Shown here piece after piece: positions 32,935 through 45,340 of a stretch of DNA of 64,000 nt. The DNA comes from Parelaphostrongylus tenuis (lineage: Eukaryota > Nematoda > Chromadorea > Rhabditida > Metastrongylidae): the NCBI GenBank assembly GCA_019055375.1, contig JAHQIW010005848.1, forward strand, positions 1 through 64,000, read 5' to 3'. Every line of letters begins with the position of its first letter. Position 1 is the stretch's first letter. The translations under genes and the position numbers were made by a program. The notes beneath the pieces are model-generated. The model did not search any database. It saw nothing but the letters and a program-made list of their open reading frames with translations, and had not been told where the DNA came from.

Positions 32935-34427
32935 TCAGTTTCCACGGACAGTGGCAATTGCAGAGAAGAAGTGCGACTCAAATGGACCCAATGCAAGGTT
33001 TGAACCGCCCTGTCCACTACACTTTGCCACATAGACTTCGAGCAATTCGCCATGATGATGTTCGAGGTCTACACGGGTCTTTTTGCCTTGCAGAAAAAAA
33101 CTGGAAGAAGAAGGAAAGCTCAAACCGTGAGAGTTCCTGAGATTGTGGCGTTAATGGGCGATATTGTCACTGTTGCCATTCCTGAATCACGTTTCACGTT
33201 TGCCGTAGTAGTGCAAATTCCCGTCACCGTACTGCCGACAATGGTGCAAGCAGTTTTCATCATTAGTGCAAGAAACTATGAATCTTCAAAAAAATTCTTC
33301 CACCACAATAAAGAGCTGAAAAAACTAAAGAGAGTTTTACTCTTCTTTTCCTACTCTTCAAAAACTTTACTTTTTCTTTCTTTCTGAAGGAAATTTTTTG
33401 AATATTATATAATTTCGGTCGCTGCTACAATGTGAATTTTTTCTATCTAGGACATTCTGTCATGTTTATACAGAGGTCGCTCATTTTATTGTTTGAGGAA
33501 TAATAAAAAAGAAATCAGCTTTTTTGATGGCTGTTGTAATTTCATCTGCAATATTTCAATTGGTTTTCAATATTAAAGACTTACACATCTGATCTGGGGG
33601 AACAGCCATCTCACATCTTAGTAGTTTGTAGCTGATCATAACGTTAAGTTGGTCCAAAATGGTTGAGATCACAGCATCGGGTAGAAGTGCCCTACGACCT
33701 TGGCGTTCGAGCACATCAAAGATCTGACGAACAAAATTTTTCATTGATTGACAAAGCGAATGTGAAGTGTGTATAACCAGACTTATTAAACTATGCAAGC
33801 TATGTAACTACTGGAAACCTGGAGCATTGTCTAAAAGTTCAGCTCTCTTTTCCGTTTTCTGATATTTGAGGAAAATAAAAAGAGTGCGATAGTTGAGCGG
33901 TCTGAGCTTGCTGTTTGCATGAAAAGTCGTTGTACAAATCCAATAGCTCCCGCTTCGCTAGTTGCAATACCAGGGAAACTCGTCTTGGACAGTGGTTGTG
34001 GTCGAGTAGGCCATGACAACAGGCAAAGTTGTAAAGCCGGTGACGTGTGAAGGGCCTACTACGCTCTATAACAAAATCCCGCCGTTTTTGTAATTGACAG
34101 TCAAAAATTTTATCCTGATCTCAAAAGATCTTCCTTAGATCTTCTGATATTTCAAATAGTCATTCTGAGTGTTGTTCTTTTATTTTCATTCAAAATTCTT
34201 ATTTTTTTCATCATAATGATTGGATCAGATATTTTGAGATGATGAAGTGTGTGATGCGTTAATTCGACTAGATTATGTAAATCTCTCATTAAGAATGCCA
34301 CCTTATTTGATACCATAACTATTTTCTGTTTTATACCTTGACCAGCAGGCATCACTCCACATCCAAACACCGTCGATATTGTAACCTCCAGCGAAACCAT
34401 AAACGATCCAGTCAGAATTCTGGCCAT
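32935..34427 (-). pseudogene. Secreted-protein family, copy A (five-exon pseudogene)
   Basis: Same five-exon layout as 56,953-59,439. Exon 1 is 34,427-34,337 (signal peptide MARILTGSFMVSLEVTISTV, then FGCGVMPAGQ). Exon 2 ends near 33,926; exon 3 is 33,723-33,585 (IFDVLERQGRRALLPDAVIS). Exon 4 ends at 33,126 (TVTGICTT ... ISGTLT); exon 5 is 33,068-32,935, ending ATVRGN-stop. Defects: a one-base loss with stops at the start of exon 2, a one-base gain later in it, a GC instead of GT donor after exon 2, AC instead of AG at the exon 4 acceptor, and a frameshift in exon 5. The function of the family is unknown; the protein would be secreted. A hammerhead-bearing Penelope-like unit abuts the stop codon. 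Confidence 0.78.
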
Positions 34428-36161
34428 GACTACTTTTGCCCTAAAACTTTATACAAGAGTTTTGGATTATGCTGAGAACAAATTTCCCATTATTCTTACA
34501 ACCTTATTGGCGAAGAAACAACGGATTTGGCATTGGAAGGTGGTTAAAGTCGCTTTGCAGCTCTTCAGTTTTTCAAGAACTTCAATTTTTACAGCTTGCT
34601 AAATTCATAATAAGGTCTGTTAGAACACGTTTTCTGACAGATTTGTTATCCTGAGTATAGAAAAACTGGCCATTGAAATGAAATACATTTCAACTGTTGA
34701 ACAGCAATGATTTGCACTAAGATTCACATGGACAGAAGGTTGATGAATGCACCATTTTGTTGAAAGTTGTGGCTGGAATTCTCTCCACCCCTAAACATTT
34801 CTGATGCTCGAACATAAAATCCCGGCCTTCCACAAATTAAATTGTTAGCGAACGACAATGTGTCAGATTTGCAATTGCACTTTCGCGAGAATTTCTGAAA
34901 AAGAAGACATCAATCGATAGAAAGGCACCAAAGTTTTTCATAGAAACATTTTTGTGACATCAAATTTCTGAGAAGCAATAGTCGCAATAGTTAGGCTGGA
35001 ATGCCCCCAAAAATTCACTAATATGAAGGAGCGAAAGAGAAATTATGCCAGAAATATATGAAAAAGGCAACTACAGGAACATCATCTTCGCCGTTCTAGA
35101 GGATTTCTAGACTACGAAAAGAGCGCGAATTTTGATGATAGAATACAGTAGACGTTGCCAACAATGCAACTGAAATGGCTCTAAGCAGAACCTTTTGCTC
35201 ATTTTCTCAAACGTTATAAGTTTCTCATCCAAGTGGATGCTTAGGAAACGAGCGCAATTGTGGCAAACTCCATGTGACATGCAAACAGAAAAGAATTTGC
35301 TGTTGTACATTTTGTACACAAGGCCTCATTTCAATTGTGCATCTCTTACAACTTCTCAACGGTTCATCTCAATTGTGCAAATATTTGGAGGAGGTGATAT
35401 AGAGAACCGAATCGCTGTTAGCCCATAATAAGCAATAATTTCGGCTCATTCTGCCTTCAAATATCTTGAGGTAGTTCGAAGATTTTCACCCACAATAAAG
35501 CTTCAAAACACATATTGCTGCCTTGCAAGGAGAAAACTGCAATCAATTCGCGTTCAACATTTTCATCATTGGATCGCAGTAGCATTCGTTCCCCAGTTTA
35601 TAAAATGGCTGCGAATCATATGGTGTATTAGATTTGGGATTTCGAAGAGCGCTTTACCAGCGATTGCACCTCTAACGGATTGAAAAATCTTCTAGACATT
35701 TCTTACCATACGAAATTCATCCTATAGTGATCGGTGCAGTATTTATTCGAAGAATATAAATGTACTCATTTTCAAGATTTTAGAGCGAATCTCCAGCTGT
35801 CTGACTTGAATCGTAAAGAACCATTTTGCTCATTTCGCGGATGACAAATCGAAGCACAGTCAGCCTAGTTTAATCACCGACCCTGCTGTGAGATTTATCA
35901 ACGTTAAATGACGGTGAATGAGCAATTCTGCGCCGTTTTATTTGAATTGATAAGCGAAAAATATTTGTCACAGTATTTCTCATGCACATTCAATGCGGTA
36001 CTGTTCTAAGCCAGCTAATTTTGGCCCCTGTTATTACAAAACTATTTTCTCGAATGTTATATGAGCATAAGTTTCTTATAAGGCTACTTTGTTTACATTG
36101 TTATCACCTGTATCACTTGTCGACGCGCTGATTGTCGAATGACTCGAACGGGCACCACTAA
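34428..36161. other. No gene recognised
   Basis: About 1.7 kb of AT-rich sequence. Short open frames at 34,469-34,654 and 35,107-35,428 have no recognisable features. No repeat shared with the rest of the window was found. Confidence 0.4.
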
Positions 36162-36700
36162 TATCAGGTTGGTGCTAAAGTAGTAAAAGTTTCAGATGGT
36201 AAATTTTCAAGTGATCAAAATTTAGTTCAAACACCCTCTATCAATTAGAATGGCAACCAATACCATCAACACATACTCGCCAACGAGAAATAGGCTTGCT
36301 TGCACCCCTAGCATAAAAAGCGGTGCTTCGCGATTCGGCAAACTCTTGAAAAGCATTTTCTGCATTCTCTTGATTGTGGAAGCGGCTCCCGTGCAAAGCT
36401 TGAAGAAGTGGCAGCCAATGAGAGATTCTCGGAGAATTTGATGGATGAGGCAGATTTTCGCAAGCCAATCCGTTCAATCTTTGAAGCATTCGTTGTGCCA
36501 CCCACATAGCGAACGACCGTAGAATCATTGACGATGAGTTCTTGTACAACATCTCGTGTAGTCTCAAGAGGATCAGCTTCTATTATTGCCTTCAACTGGT
36601 CGTTGTCAACTTTCCATGGCTCGTCACTATCTTCCTCATCCTCAAGGCTCTCTCTTTGATACATTTTCCCACTGCCTGCGCAAGTGCTCAGTGGGTTCAT
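36162..36700 (-). pseudogene. Mariner transposase, internally deleted relic
   Basis: The minus strand from 36,690 reads ESLEDEEDSDEPWKVDNDQL, KAIIEADPLETTRDVVQEL and NDSTVVRYVG, the second helix-turn-helix of mariner transposases (SLEDEPRSGRP..., STVVRHL). After a frame change near 36,480 it goes straight to the C-terminus: HWLPLLQALHG, ENAFQEFAESRSTAFYARG and SRWRVCVDG (AFQEFIxSRSPDFYxxGI..L..RW..C). The DD(34)D catalytic core is absent. At 36,168-36,186 CAGGTTGGTGCTAAAGTAG resembles a mariner terminal repeat; its partner on the other side was not found. It is a non-autonomous deletion derivative. Confidence 0.8.
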
Positions 36701-36720
36701 TGAGCTGACAGTGCATTACA

Positions 36721-37979
36721 GACGAATAATGAATAGAGATACGAGTAGTTATAACGGTACTTGATAATAAGTTTTCGAAAGCCCCTAATACTGTCCTTCA
36801 AGATGTAGATCGTGTGTTGAATGCTATTGAAAGTTGGCAGAGGACGAAAACGCTCGCGTTGGAAACAAAGACAAACGAGTACGTACGGTACCCCAGAGTA
36901 GAAGCACTTGTGATTAGAAGGTCTCAGATCCGATCAACATTAATGGCCTCAAGCGCTTCAGAGAATCGACTCAGAGATTGTGCACTATAGATATATGAAT
37001 TTTGTGTATTTTTTGCACATCAAGATTTGTAAACTCATTATTTTTAGACGAACTAACTTTTAATCATTTCATAACCTATTAGTTTTTGAATACGAGAAGT
37101 CTAAATTCTATGCTGGAGGCGCAAACAGCTTAACAGTACTCATTTAGAGTTGATTGTTGCTATTCGGTGTTCACTATTGACTGAGCAAGTAGACGATGGC
37201 TGAAAAATGAATACTTCTCCACTATTTTGACTCTATTCAAGGCCTTCGGTAAAGACGTAATTTACGCTTTTGTGAAACAATTTGATAGCTGTTCGATCAG
37301 CTCAAATCAAGTGAAGTTGCATGCTATATTTTATTTCTCGAATCGCTTATTTATGGCGCCTTACTTCTCGAAATAAAATTTTGTTTCGCAATGAAGAATT
37401 TCTCTCCAGACAGAAGTTTTTATGATCAATTTTTGATCATTAGGTAAAAAAATCGTGATAATTCCGAAGGTAAATTCGGTTTTTGAAATCTACTTTTTTA
37501 AGTGCTCTAACAGTCGAAAGTAAATTAGGTTTCGCCCTCGGTGAGCACTTTTTGCCTGCCAGTGTGTGTCTACTAGATTGCATATCAATCCGCGTCACGG
37601 ATCACATACGGGATTTTCGTTGGAAGTCGGGATCGTCTCTGATACTCCAAAGTTTTCTTTACTCATTCACGTTCTTTCTTTTTTGTTTTTCGAGAAAAAA
37701 AGGTGGGTTGAAAGTAATTTACTGTTTCAAAGGCTGGCAAACTCGCATCATTACAAAGATCACTAAGAGGTCAAAAAACTGTGCTGCATCCGAGAGTGAT
37801 TTGAAAAAATAGTAATTTCAGTCCACGACTATGATGTGGTTCATTGTGGTTGATGCCGAATTATACTTGCACCATTTAATCAACGTTGACTCTTTAGTCA
37901 CTGTGGAAGAAACGGAGTGCTGTAACGAAAGTAAAATGAGTGCTCTCGAAGCATTTTTCGATTCTAATTCTGATCTTGT
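36721..37979. other. No gene recognised
   Basis: About 1.25 kb of AT-rich sequence. The open frame at 37,483-37,812 (+) is rich in F, S and K and shows no domain or splice context that I trust. Confidence 0.4.
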
Positions 37980-38345
37980 CGTGTGATCTATACTTGTAGC
38001 ATCGCCAAGCAATTTGTAAATAGAACTGCAGCAATGTCTTTTCTCGCACAGACGTTTGGATTGTAATAGGCCGTGTTTCTGTAAGAGCACGACGGTTTGT
38101 TTTTCGGCGGTTGGCGAAGTAAATATTCATGATCAGATGAACTCGATGAGAAGCAGAAGACAGCTAAAAAGCAACTGAAGTGCAATGACTTACTGAATGT
38201 GGCGGAAGTTGAGATGGCTCGTTGACCTGGTGCCAATATACCTGCTCTGCGTGGTGGCCAGATGCCATTGTTGCACTGCGCGGCACCTAATCTTCTTTTG
38301 GCTGCTACAGCTCACCTCTGAGAAACTAGTTACATTACTAGAATT
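37980..38345 (+). repeat. Dispersed repeat R1, copy 1
   Basis: Contains CTCGCACAGACGTTTGGATT, TTCGGCGGTTGGCGAAG, TGGTGCCAATATACCTGC-like and CTTTTGGCTGCTACAGC. The order matches the copies at 38,540-39,450 and 61,590-62,400. Non-coding; family unknown. Confidence 0.6.
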
Positions 38346-38539
38346 AGCGGAATTTAGACCATTCAAGAGTTACTAAAAGTCCAAGGCATGTGCTCTGCTT
38401 AACGAAAGACACGCGGAAAGGTTATAAGTGTGGACCACAATTTTATTTTGGCTGTTACAGCGCACTAAAAGGTTTAATTCATAACACAAATAGATTGGTC
38501 CCCTTAAGCTGTGATAGCCAGAAAAGTTTGGATTAGTAC

Positions 38540-39450
38540 TCAACACGCAGGGTGTGCTTTAACCGAAGAGGCATCACCAAAAAGTCTGCGGACCGAACGC
38601 AAAACTTATTTGATGGCCTTACTAGCACAGACGCTCGGTTTGTAACACGCTATGTTTTTGTGGGAACATGACTGAGCCTTTCTCAGCATTTGGCAAAGCA
38701 TAGAGCCTCATAATTGATGAAAGTTGATGAAAACGAGCAAAAAGCAATTGAAAGGCAATCGATGCGTGGCGGACTCTTTTTTTCTGTTGCGAAATTTATA
38801 TACACATGTGAAATCGTGTTGGCTTGGCGCCAATGTGGCGAAATTTTGTCCACGTACAGCCGAGCGCTGTGCTTGAAGCCAATGCCGCGCTGCGCAAAAC
38901 TTAATATTCGTTTGGCTGCTGCAGCGTATTCAAAAGTTCTTTTCAAAATTCAAAAGAGCTATCGAAATCTATGAGATTGATTCTATCGGATGTTAGCTAA
39001 AAGTGGAAAGAAAATTCTCTGTTCAGCTAGAAATATTTCATTGAAGAACACAATTTTATGTTTGCATTTGCAGTGCAATTATACAACCACAATAAGAAGC
39101 ATGCACCATTGAAATAAATGAGACTTAAACTACTAGATGATCGATAAAGCTCAAAGAAATAGCAAGAGATGCCTTTTTCTTAAGGGATCGTTAGAAGGCA
39201 CGCATAATAGAGGTATTCAGTTTTGCAAAACCCAATCTTCTCACAACGCACTTAGAAGTCCGTCAAAAAACCAGAAACATCGATAAAATACTTTATATTT
39301 TATCGCCGATTGGTTGTCAAAAGTCCGGAGACTATACATTGGTCAGCGAGACAATTGAACGAGAAATATAACATTGTTTTTGCAGTTCCGGCGTGATAAT
39401 AAAGCTTTTGAAAATAGAATACACCTTTAAAACTGTTTAGATTTCAGCTA
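38540..39450 (+). repeat. Dispersed repeat R1, copy 2
   Basis: Landmarks are GGGTGTGCTTTAACCGAAG, TTTTTGTGGGAACATG, GGCTTGGCGCCAATGTGGCG and TTTGGCTGCTGCAGCG. The copy at 61,590-62,400 has the same order with about 75-80% apparent identity by eye. No open reading frame is shared between copies, so it is probably a non-autonomous element. Confidence 0.65.
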
Positions 39451-39999
39451 TCGACTAAGTTCAAGCTTTTTTCAGACGTTCACATAAATTAGGTGCTTTC
39501 ATACATTTTAGAGACAGTTGAATTGTACAATAAGGGTATGTTCGTCTTCCATAGTTTTCGTCTCTTTGACAAAAGACGCAGATTTTTAACATTGATAGTC
39601 TTTTTTACTACATACACTTTTGTGAAAGTCCCATGAGTAGTTTTTTAAAGTTCCATAGAAAAAGAGTAGTTCGAAAATCCAAACTCTCTTGCTTAAATTG
39701 CCAACAAATCTGCCATGATATTGGAACAATAGGCCAATTGCTAGAATGGCCAAACGTGCATCCTTTCGCTGCTTCAGCGCACGATAGCCTTTCAGGAAGG
39801 CAGTCCTAGTGTCAAGATCAGCGCTTTTCGATGTTTTTCAAAAAATTTTAATTAACAATTGATTTATAACAATGGCAACTGAAAAGAGGGTAATCGAGGC
39901 TTTATGGTAGAAAAGTTATTGCTGTATTTATAAAATGATCGTTGTCGATCTCTTAACTAGTAATGCTAATCATAATTTGCCACCAATTACAGCAATCTA
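39451..39999. other. No gene recognised
   Basis: AT-rich spacer; nothing supported. Confidence 0.4.
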
Positions 40000-40449
40000 T
40001 GCAACATTCTTTGGTATTTTCTTAGTATCTTTCTCATGCGAGTGACAAGATAACGTGCTCAATTGCTAAAGTAACCTTAAAGGACGATAGGCGATGGTTA
40101 CGGTACGAGGCAACGGATACGCAAAGAAGATACTCAGGCAATGGTCCGAAGACGGCGGCAGTCGAGCACCTTCAGCTAGCTCGTGCTGCAGTCTAGTTAC
40201 CTTTCCTCTTCCTACTCGTTTCCTTGTCCTTATAACTCATACCACATAAGACGTAGAGTTGTGCACCACTTCGATTCCGCTTATCGATCACTTGAAGTTC
40301 TCCTTTTCTTCATTACATATTCGAACTGATTCAAGGATGTTTAGGGCTCGATATAGCTGACGGACATAGATGTATTATAGATTATATGTAATTATTATTC
40401 ATTTCAGGTTGCTTTTATTTCTGTTGTATTGATTGATAAACCCCGTGGA
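40000..40449 (+). mobile_element. Repeat L, shortened copy 3
   Basis: Starts TGCAACATTC and ends near CCCCGTGGA, matching both ends of the 0.9-kb insertions at 23,820 and 26,010 (also GATAACGTGCTCAATTG, CAGGCAATGG, GTCGAGCACCTTCAGCT). The middle is shorter or replaced. It lacks the 45-base tail the other two share, which supports a border at GTGG(C)A. Confidence 0.6.
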
Positions 40450-41700
40450 AGTCTGATTGACTATCTACGTCACAGTAGCACAGCTCCACAGACACGAGCA
40501 TCTAACACTCGAATCATTACATTACTCACTGTGCAGTAGTTAGCCCTCGAAACTGCTGTTTTTCTATTCCACACACTCATCACTAGTAAATCTGCCCACT
40601 TGGGAGTATTTACTTGTTATGCCGCTACACAGGCAACGAGTCATTTCAGGAGGCACGTACCGTGTTCGAAAGCTATCCACAGGTTAACATCTGTAAGATA
40701 AGTGGAAACTAGTCACGTCCACAGCAGTGCCATTTGTCTGTATACGAGGTGTAGAAGCTGCTGTACGTCTACATTACTTTGCTCTCCTGCTTGATCTTGT
40801 TCTCTCACTTTTCTTCAGTAAGCATAAACCAAACAATGCCAACCAAGTCACACTCCTCGTGATCACACATTGAAGATGCCGACGATCCTCATATATCCTT
40901 ACACGTCGCTAGTCTTGCAACAGTCTCGACTTTCGACTTCATATGCTCTCCCCAAGTATGTTAGTGAGCCACCATCGCCACTCAATAGCCCTCCTTACCA
41001 GTCGTGTGCTTCAATACACTTATATACCCTAGTATGTGTGTTTAATGTACAGTTCATTCTGATTGACATTTACTCACCCTGCAGAACTCACTTCCTCACT
41101 GCCAATGCAACTCCTGCCCTATCCTTCTCGCCTTCCCCCCCCCCCCCCCTCTCTTCCCTTCCAATATCGTTACAGGGTAATCACATTGATATTAATTCAT
41201 TTGTACATATATAGAACTCGTTATGCCGTAGATATCCATGTTAATGCAGTTGATATAAAGGTCTAATTACTCAAGATGAGTTTGATCTTTGACAGTAAAA
41301 CAAAACCCGCGTGGCAAGCGTTGAAACGCAAATATTCTATATCCAACTAACCAATGCAGGTTGATGGTATCATGCACTGCTGAGACTTGCAGTATCCCAA
41401 CAAATTTATTACAGTTTTGGGTAAATCGCGAAGTAAAGAATTACAAACGATTCTTCATCGCAAAGCATGGATCGTCATTGATAAATGTGATTGAGGCAGA
41501 TGTACCTGGACTTTCACATAGGATGGCTTTTATTTTAGCAAATTTTCAAAAGTTCTACTATAATAACAAATAGTGAGTTTTAAATATTATGCTTAGCGAA
41601 TGGGATTCGATAATTACCAGCATATGTGCACGAAAATCAGCCGAGTATAGCGTTTTCAGCTTGGAAAAAACAAAAAGCGCTGACAGAAAAGTATAAACAA
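40450..41700. other. No gene recognised; poly-C at 41,135-41,149
   Basis: The region is pyrimidine-rich in places and holds a run of 15 C at 41,135-41,149. Open frames at 40,870-41,214 and 41,361-41,573 (+) have no family features. The second reads FWVNREVKNYKRFFIAKHGS and has ATGCAG just before it, so a stray exon is possible, but I would not call it. Confidence 0.35.
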
Positions 41701-41708
41701 CACTACAC

Positions 41709-42543
41709 CGACTCTCATCGTGTCTTGCATTGAATAAGTTCTTCATCGTATCAAATGTGTTTCCACTGTCACCAAGAGAATACACCTGAAACAGCCCTAC
41801 TCAATAGGCTGTAGTATCATTAATGACGCTCCTTTGAATCTGTGCCGATAGAATCAAATTCAAAGAAGGGAAGTGAATCAAATTGGAAATTGAATACAAG
41901 GAGAAGAAAAAGGCTGTGCCCTTGTATCGTTTACTCGGTAACACTCTGTCTAATGAATCAATATCAGCGTTGGCTTATAGATGATGCGCTTGGTTCTACT
42001 AAATAAATATTAAGCTCGAGAGTACTTAAAGATTTGATGATTTCACAGGCTATAGATGAGAAGCTTGTACGACTGGAATGCGAGGACTAGCCAAAAACAA
42101 CGTTTAAGTCCTGACTTTAATGCCCAAGTGTCAAGTAGAATACGCAGGATAAGCATAGTGTGTGGCAGTCATAACCTAGATCATTAGATTTCGCGACCAT
42201 ATGTGATAATCTCAGAAGCTATGGATGTTTCAGGGAAATTATTCGTTGAAACACTTCACTACAAGATCTAACAAGATTTTAAATGAATACTGACCTATAA
42301 TAAATTAGTAAAAAAGCTGAAAGAAAGTAAAGGAACGAATACACATTTGGAGTTATGTCATTACCTGACTGGGATTAATTTTACTGCGTACTGTGAGACC
42401 ACCATACTGATCCTGTTCACTGATTACTATCTTCTTCAACAGATGCTCAATCGTCACCTCATCCCGACTTAAGAAGTACAGTTTTTCATTAGACACGATA
42501 TCATTAACGAACGCATCCAAAACAGGAACTTGCATGAATTTTT
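41709..42543 (-). CDS. Two-exon fragment of an unknown gene
   Basis: Exon a, 42,543-42,365 (ATG at 42,535), encodes MQVPVLDAFVNDIVSN, SRDEVTIEHLLKKIVIS and EQDQYGGLTVRSKINPSQ, and ends at a CAG|GTAATG donor. After 578 bases, TTTCAG|GTGTAT opens exon b, 41,786-41,709, in the same phase (VYSLGDSGNTFDTMKNLFNA...RHDESR), ending at a weak CG|GTGTAG donor. Acidic/basic alternation and phase-compatible splice sites look like real coding sequence, unlike most open frames here. I do not recognise the family. An AATTCAG acceptor precedes exon a, so more exons may lie upstream; none was found. It could be an old gene fragment. Confidence 0.35.
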
Positions 42544-42608
42544 CTGAATTTGTATTTGGCCGTTAGAAAGAAGGAGACAATGCGTGCAATAATCTGATCT
42601 CCACCAAT

Positions 42609-42822
42609 CACTGACTGACTCGAGAATGGTATTGAATGTAGGTATATATAGTGATGTAACGTGCCACAATAATTCAATGGATCTATTCACTTAAAACATG
42701 AGGATGCCATGGTTCACTGACTGACTCGAGAATGGTATTGAATGTAGGTATATAGTAGTGATGTAACGTGCCACAATAATTCAATGGATCTATTCACTTA
42801 AAACATGAGGATGCCATGGTTT
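42609..42822 (+). repeat. Tandem duplication, 106-bp unit
   Basis: Two copies, 42,609-42,714 and 42,715-42,822, agree almost perfectly. Each runs from CACTGACTGACTCGAGAATG through CGTGCCACAATAATTCAATG to ATGAGGATGCCATGGTT, with small differences around TATATAGTAGTGATG. Their near identity implies a recent event or an assembly duplication. Confidence 0.9.
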
Positions 42823-43814
42823 CCATTGACGGACTTAATCGAGAAATTTCGATGGGGTTCTCGGTTTTCCTCTGTAGGCTTGGTTTCTCGTGAAACTCCG
42901 TTGCTAACCGCAAAGTCAGAACAACGGACTGAGTCGGTCACTTCATTTTCATAATATCTCAGATCATTCAAAGATATGTGACACTTCAGGCATTATCGCA
43001 TCGACAGCCTGCTTGGCAGTGTCACAAGTAGTTAGAATAAGACACTAGAGCAGGGAACGTGTAACTAAACAAATGAGTAAGGAGCCGGACTTTCTAGACA
43101 TAATCCACTGCCAAATCTGCAGTGAATTCGTTAGACCATCAACTTTTAACTGTTCAAGTGAGTCCTCTCACAATGATGACTTGTCCATTTCAAAATACAT
43201 ATCCAGAGCATTCAGAGATGTTATTCCCTTTGGATTAGCTTGGTCGATACGTGCCTGCTAGGAAGGTGCAACTTGGAAAAGCTTCATTTGCGCAAAATCT
43301 TACCCCGTGGGCAACTAGGAACCCACAAAGCAACAATTATTTAGCAAAAAAAAAACGAAAAAAGGCAGCGCACAATACTATCAAGAATAAAACATCTTGT
43401 CGAGGTCCTATCACTTATGAAGCAAAGATTTGCAATACATTCGGAGCACTTCGGCTTGGCCCTCAATTTCACACATATTCAGCTAATTTAAAAAACGTAC
43501 GTCGTTCCATAATGGAAAAGAACGGCCATAACTCAAAAATAGTAATTCAAATCTATAAGGTGTAGACTTACAATGGAAACGGTTCAGTGCAGCATTCACT
43601 TATTCTACTAAGAATTCAATCGAACTATTAACTGAATCATATCTTTCAAGCAGACCGTTGGCCGTGAATTGGTCAAATTTATTCCAGCACCTGTAAAAAC
43701 TTTGAAAAAATCATTGCCATGAAAATCCCCGATAGAAATAATCAACGTACGCATACTAATCCATACTGAGTTGCACTCATTTTCCACACTTTTTGCGAAG
43801 AACCAATTTAGCAG
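42823..43814. other. No gene recognised
   Basis: About 1 kb. An open frame at 43,073-43,261 (+) has CQIC near its start but no second metal-binding pair. The minus strand at 43,608-43,705 has TTTTACAG before a short open stretch (INLTNSRPTVCLKDM), possibly an exon of the unknown minus-strand gene; too weak to call. Confidence 0.35.
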
Positions 43815-43950
43815 ACCTCTAACATCATCATGGCGGATCGGTGGACAGCAATATGGCAAAATATAGTAAACAAAAGGGTTCGAATGCTGGCATCAGGTGC
43901 ATTTGGATCGCACTTCTTCTCAGCGTCGGCCGCTGCGGCGGAAACTGTAA
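43815..43950 (+). pseudogene. Secreted-protein family, copy D: last exon only
   Basis: TTTAGCAG is followed by ACCTCTAACATCATCATGGC, encoding TSNIIMADRWTAIWQNIVNK, then VRMLASGAFGSHFFSASAAA. It lines up with the final exon at 59,287, but a one-base loss near GCTGCGG shifts the C-terminal GGN-stop out of frame. No upstream exons were found. It retains the FGSHFFSA stretch that the 59-kb copy has lost by frameshift. Confidence 0.65.
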
Positions 43951-45099
43951 GTGAAGTGTGCTGTGCTTTTAGACAGACATCTTTATTCAATCGATATTTG
44001 TTGTAGTGGTAGATCAGCAATGAACTGCAAATCACAGATGTGTTGATTAGTGAGAGTGATGCATGAATTACATTGAAGCTATAAAATGCGTGAATTTTCT
44101 ATTTAATTCTTTCTTCGAGAAGCAATTGAGAAATGTTTATAACGTCACCAGAAAATTTTCTTTCTTATAGTTAAAAATGTCTTAATTGCTGTCTCAATAT
44201 AAGGTCATTAGGTACTATTTGGAGAAAGATTACAGAGATGAAAATAAGGAAAAGTTTAGGACAACTTGATTAAATTTTATTTAAAGCGGCTACACTTCAG
44301 AGATACTGTAGAAATATGATTTTTCTTATCGAGAAGTGGTCGCATTCGACATCTAAAGTAAGTGACATTGAACTTTCATAATGATATGCAAAGAAAATTG
44401 GACTTATCAGGTTTACAATGATAAATGGACGTGTAGAACATATTGTATACATGATACTTAAGATTGTCGAGAACACAAGAACTGTGATCGTGAATGTAGG
44501 TATGCAGGAAATGATTTCAATGTTGGGAAGTACAAGGAGTGCGAAAGTAAACTGTCATGGGAGATCGTCTAAAAATTGGAAATGTGTTGATTATTGCCAC
44601 GACGCAATTAGCCTACTGAGTTGACACCACTCTTTATGTTTTTATCCTAGGTCGCTCACGCTATCTAGAAGCAAGGAATTTGGGCTTCAAAGGGCATGGT
44701 GTATTTCTAGCATTTTCATCAGTAAACCATAGCTCTAAATTCAGAAGTGTTTGATGGTAGTATATACTTCCCTCTATGTCATTAAAGAAGAACACATAGA
44801 TAATAGGAATAAAAGTGATTCAAAAAATACCACTGGGTGGCGTATAGGGCGCAGACACATCAAGAGGTAAGGTTTGAAGGAGAAATTATACATCCCGCGC
44901 TGGTCGATTTGTGATGCGAGATCAACACATACCTCGCCCAAATAGCACTCGGTGCAACTAGTCTGTATATTACTGGAGGACTGAAAAAACAGATATGGTG
45001 GGTATTTAATGGAGGCAGATTATAATCAATCTAGATTCTACGCTTTATTTTGGTCATGGGAGTACGCAACTATGTGGATTGCGTTTTAATTGAACTCTT
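43951..45099. other. No gene recognised
   Basis: AT-rich spacer. An open frame at 44,418-44,624 (+) has no recognisable features. Confidence 0.4.
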
Positions 45100-45340
45100 T
45101 CGGATCTGGTACGTTACGTAACTCCTACCACGCAGAATTGGTGCAACAGGAGACTTCCGCAACGTAGGAGTGTTATGACAGAAAATTCCTGCAACTTAGA
45201 AATGGTACAACACGGAACTTGTACAAGACAGAATCGCTACAACCTGAAGCTGTTGTAATACGGAACTGCAACGTTGCACAATTTTTTATTAAGCTCCATT
45301 AGCCGTTTATGACAGTCCATAACGGTGCCGATGATTTAGA
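45100..45340. repeat. GGAACT-CTGCAAC degenerate repeat, copy 2
   Basis: A run of degenerate units (TTCCTGCAACTTAG, ACACGGAACTTGTACAAGAC, ACGGAACTGCAACG) followed by TTATTAAGCTCCATTAGCCG. It matches the region next to the GC block at 10,139-10,270, including unit spacing and the trailing segment. Confidence 0.55.

Noticed and set aside
41361..41573. Plus-strand open frame reading FWVNREVKNYKRFFIAKHGS
   Set aside because: Looks somewhat protein-like, but there is no donor site, no partner exon and no known family.
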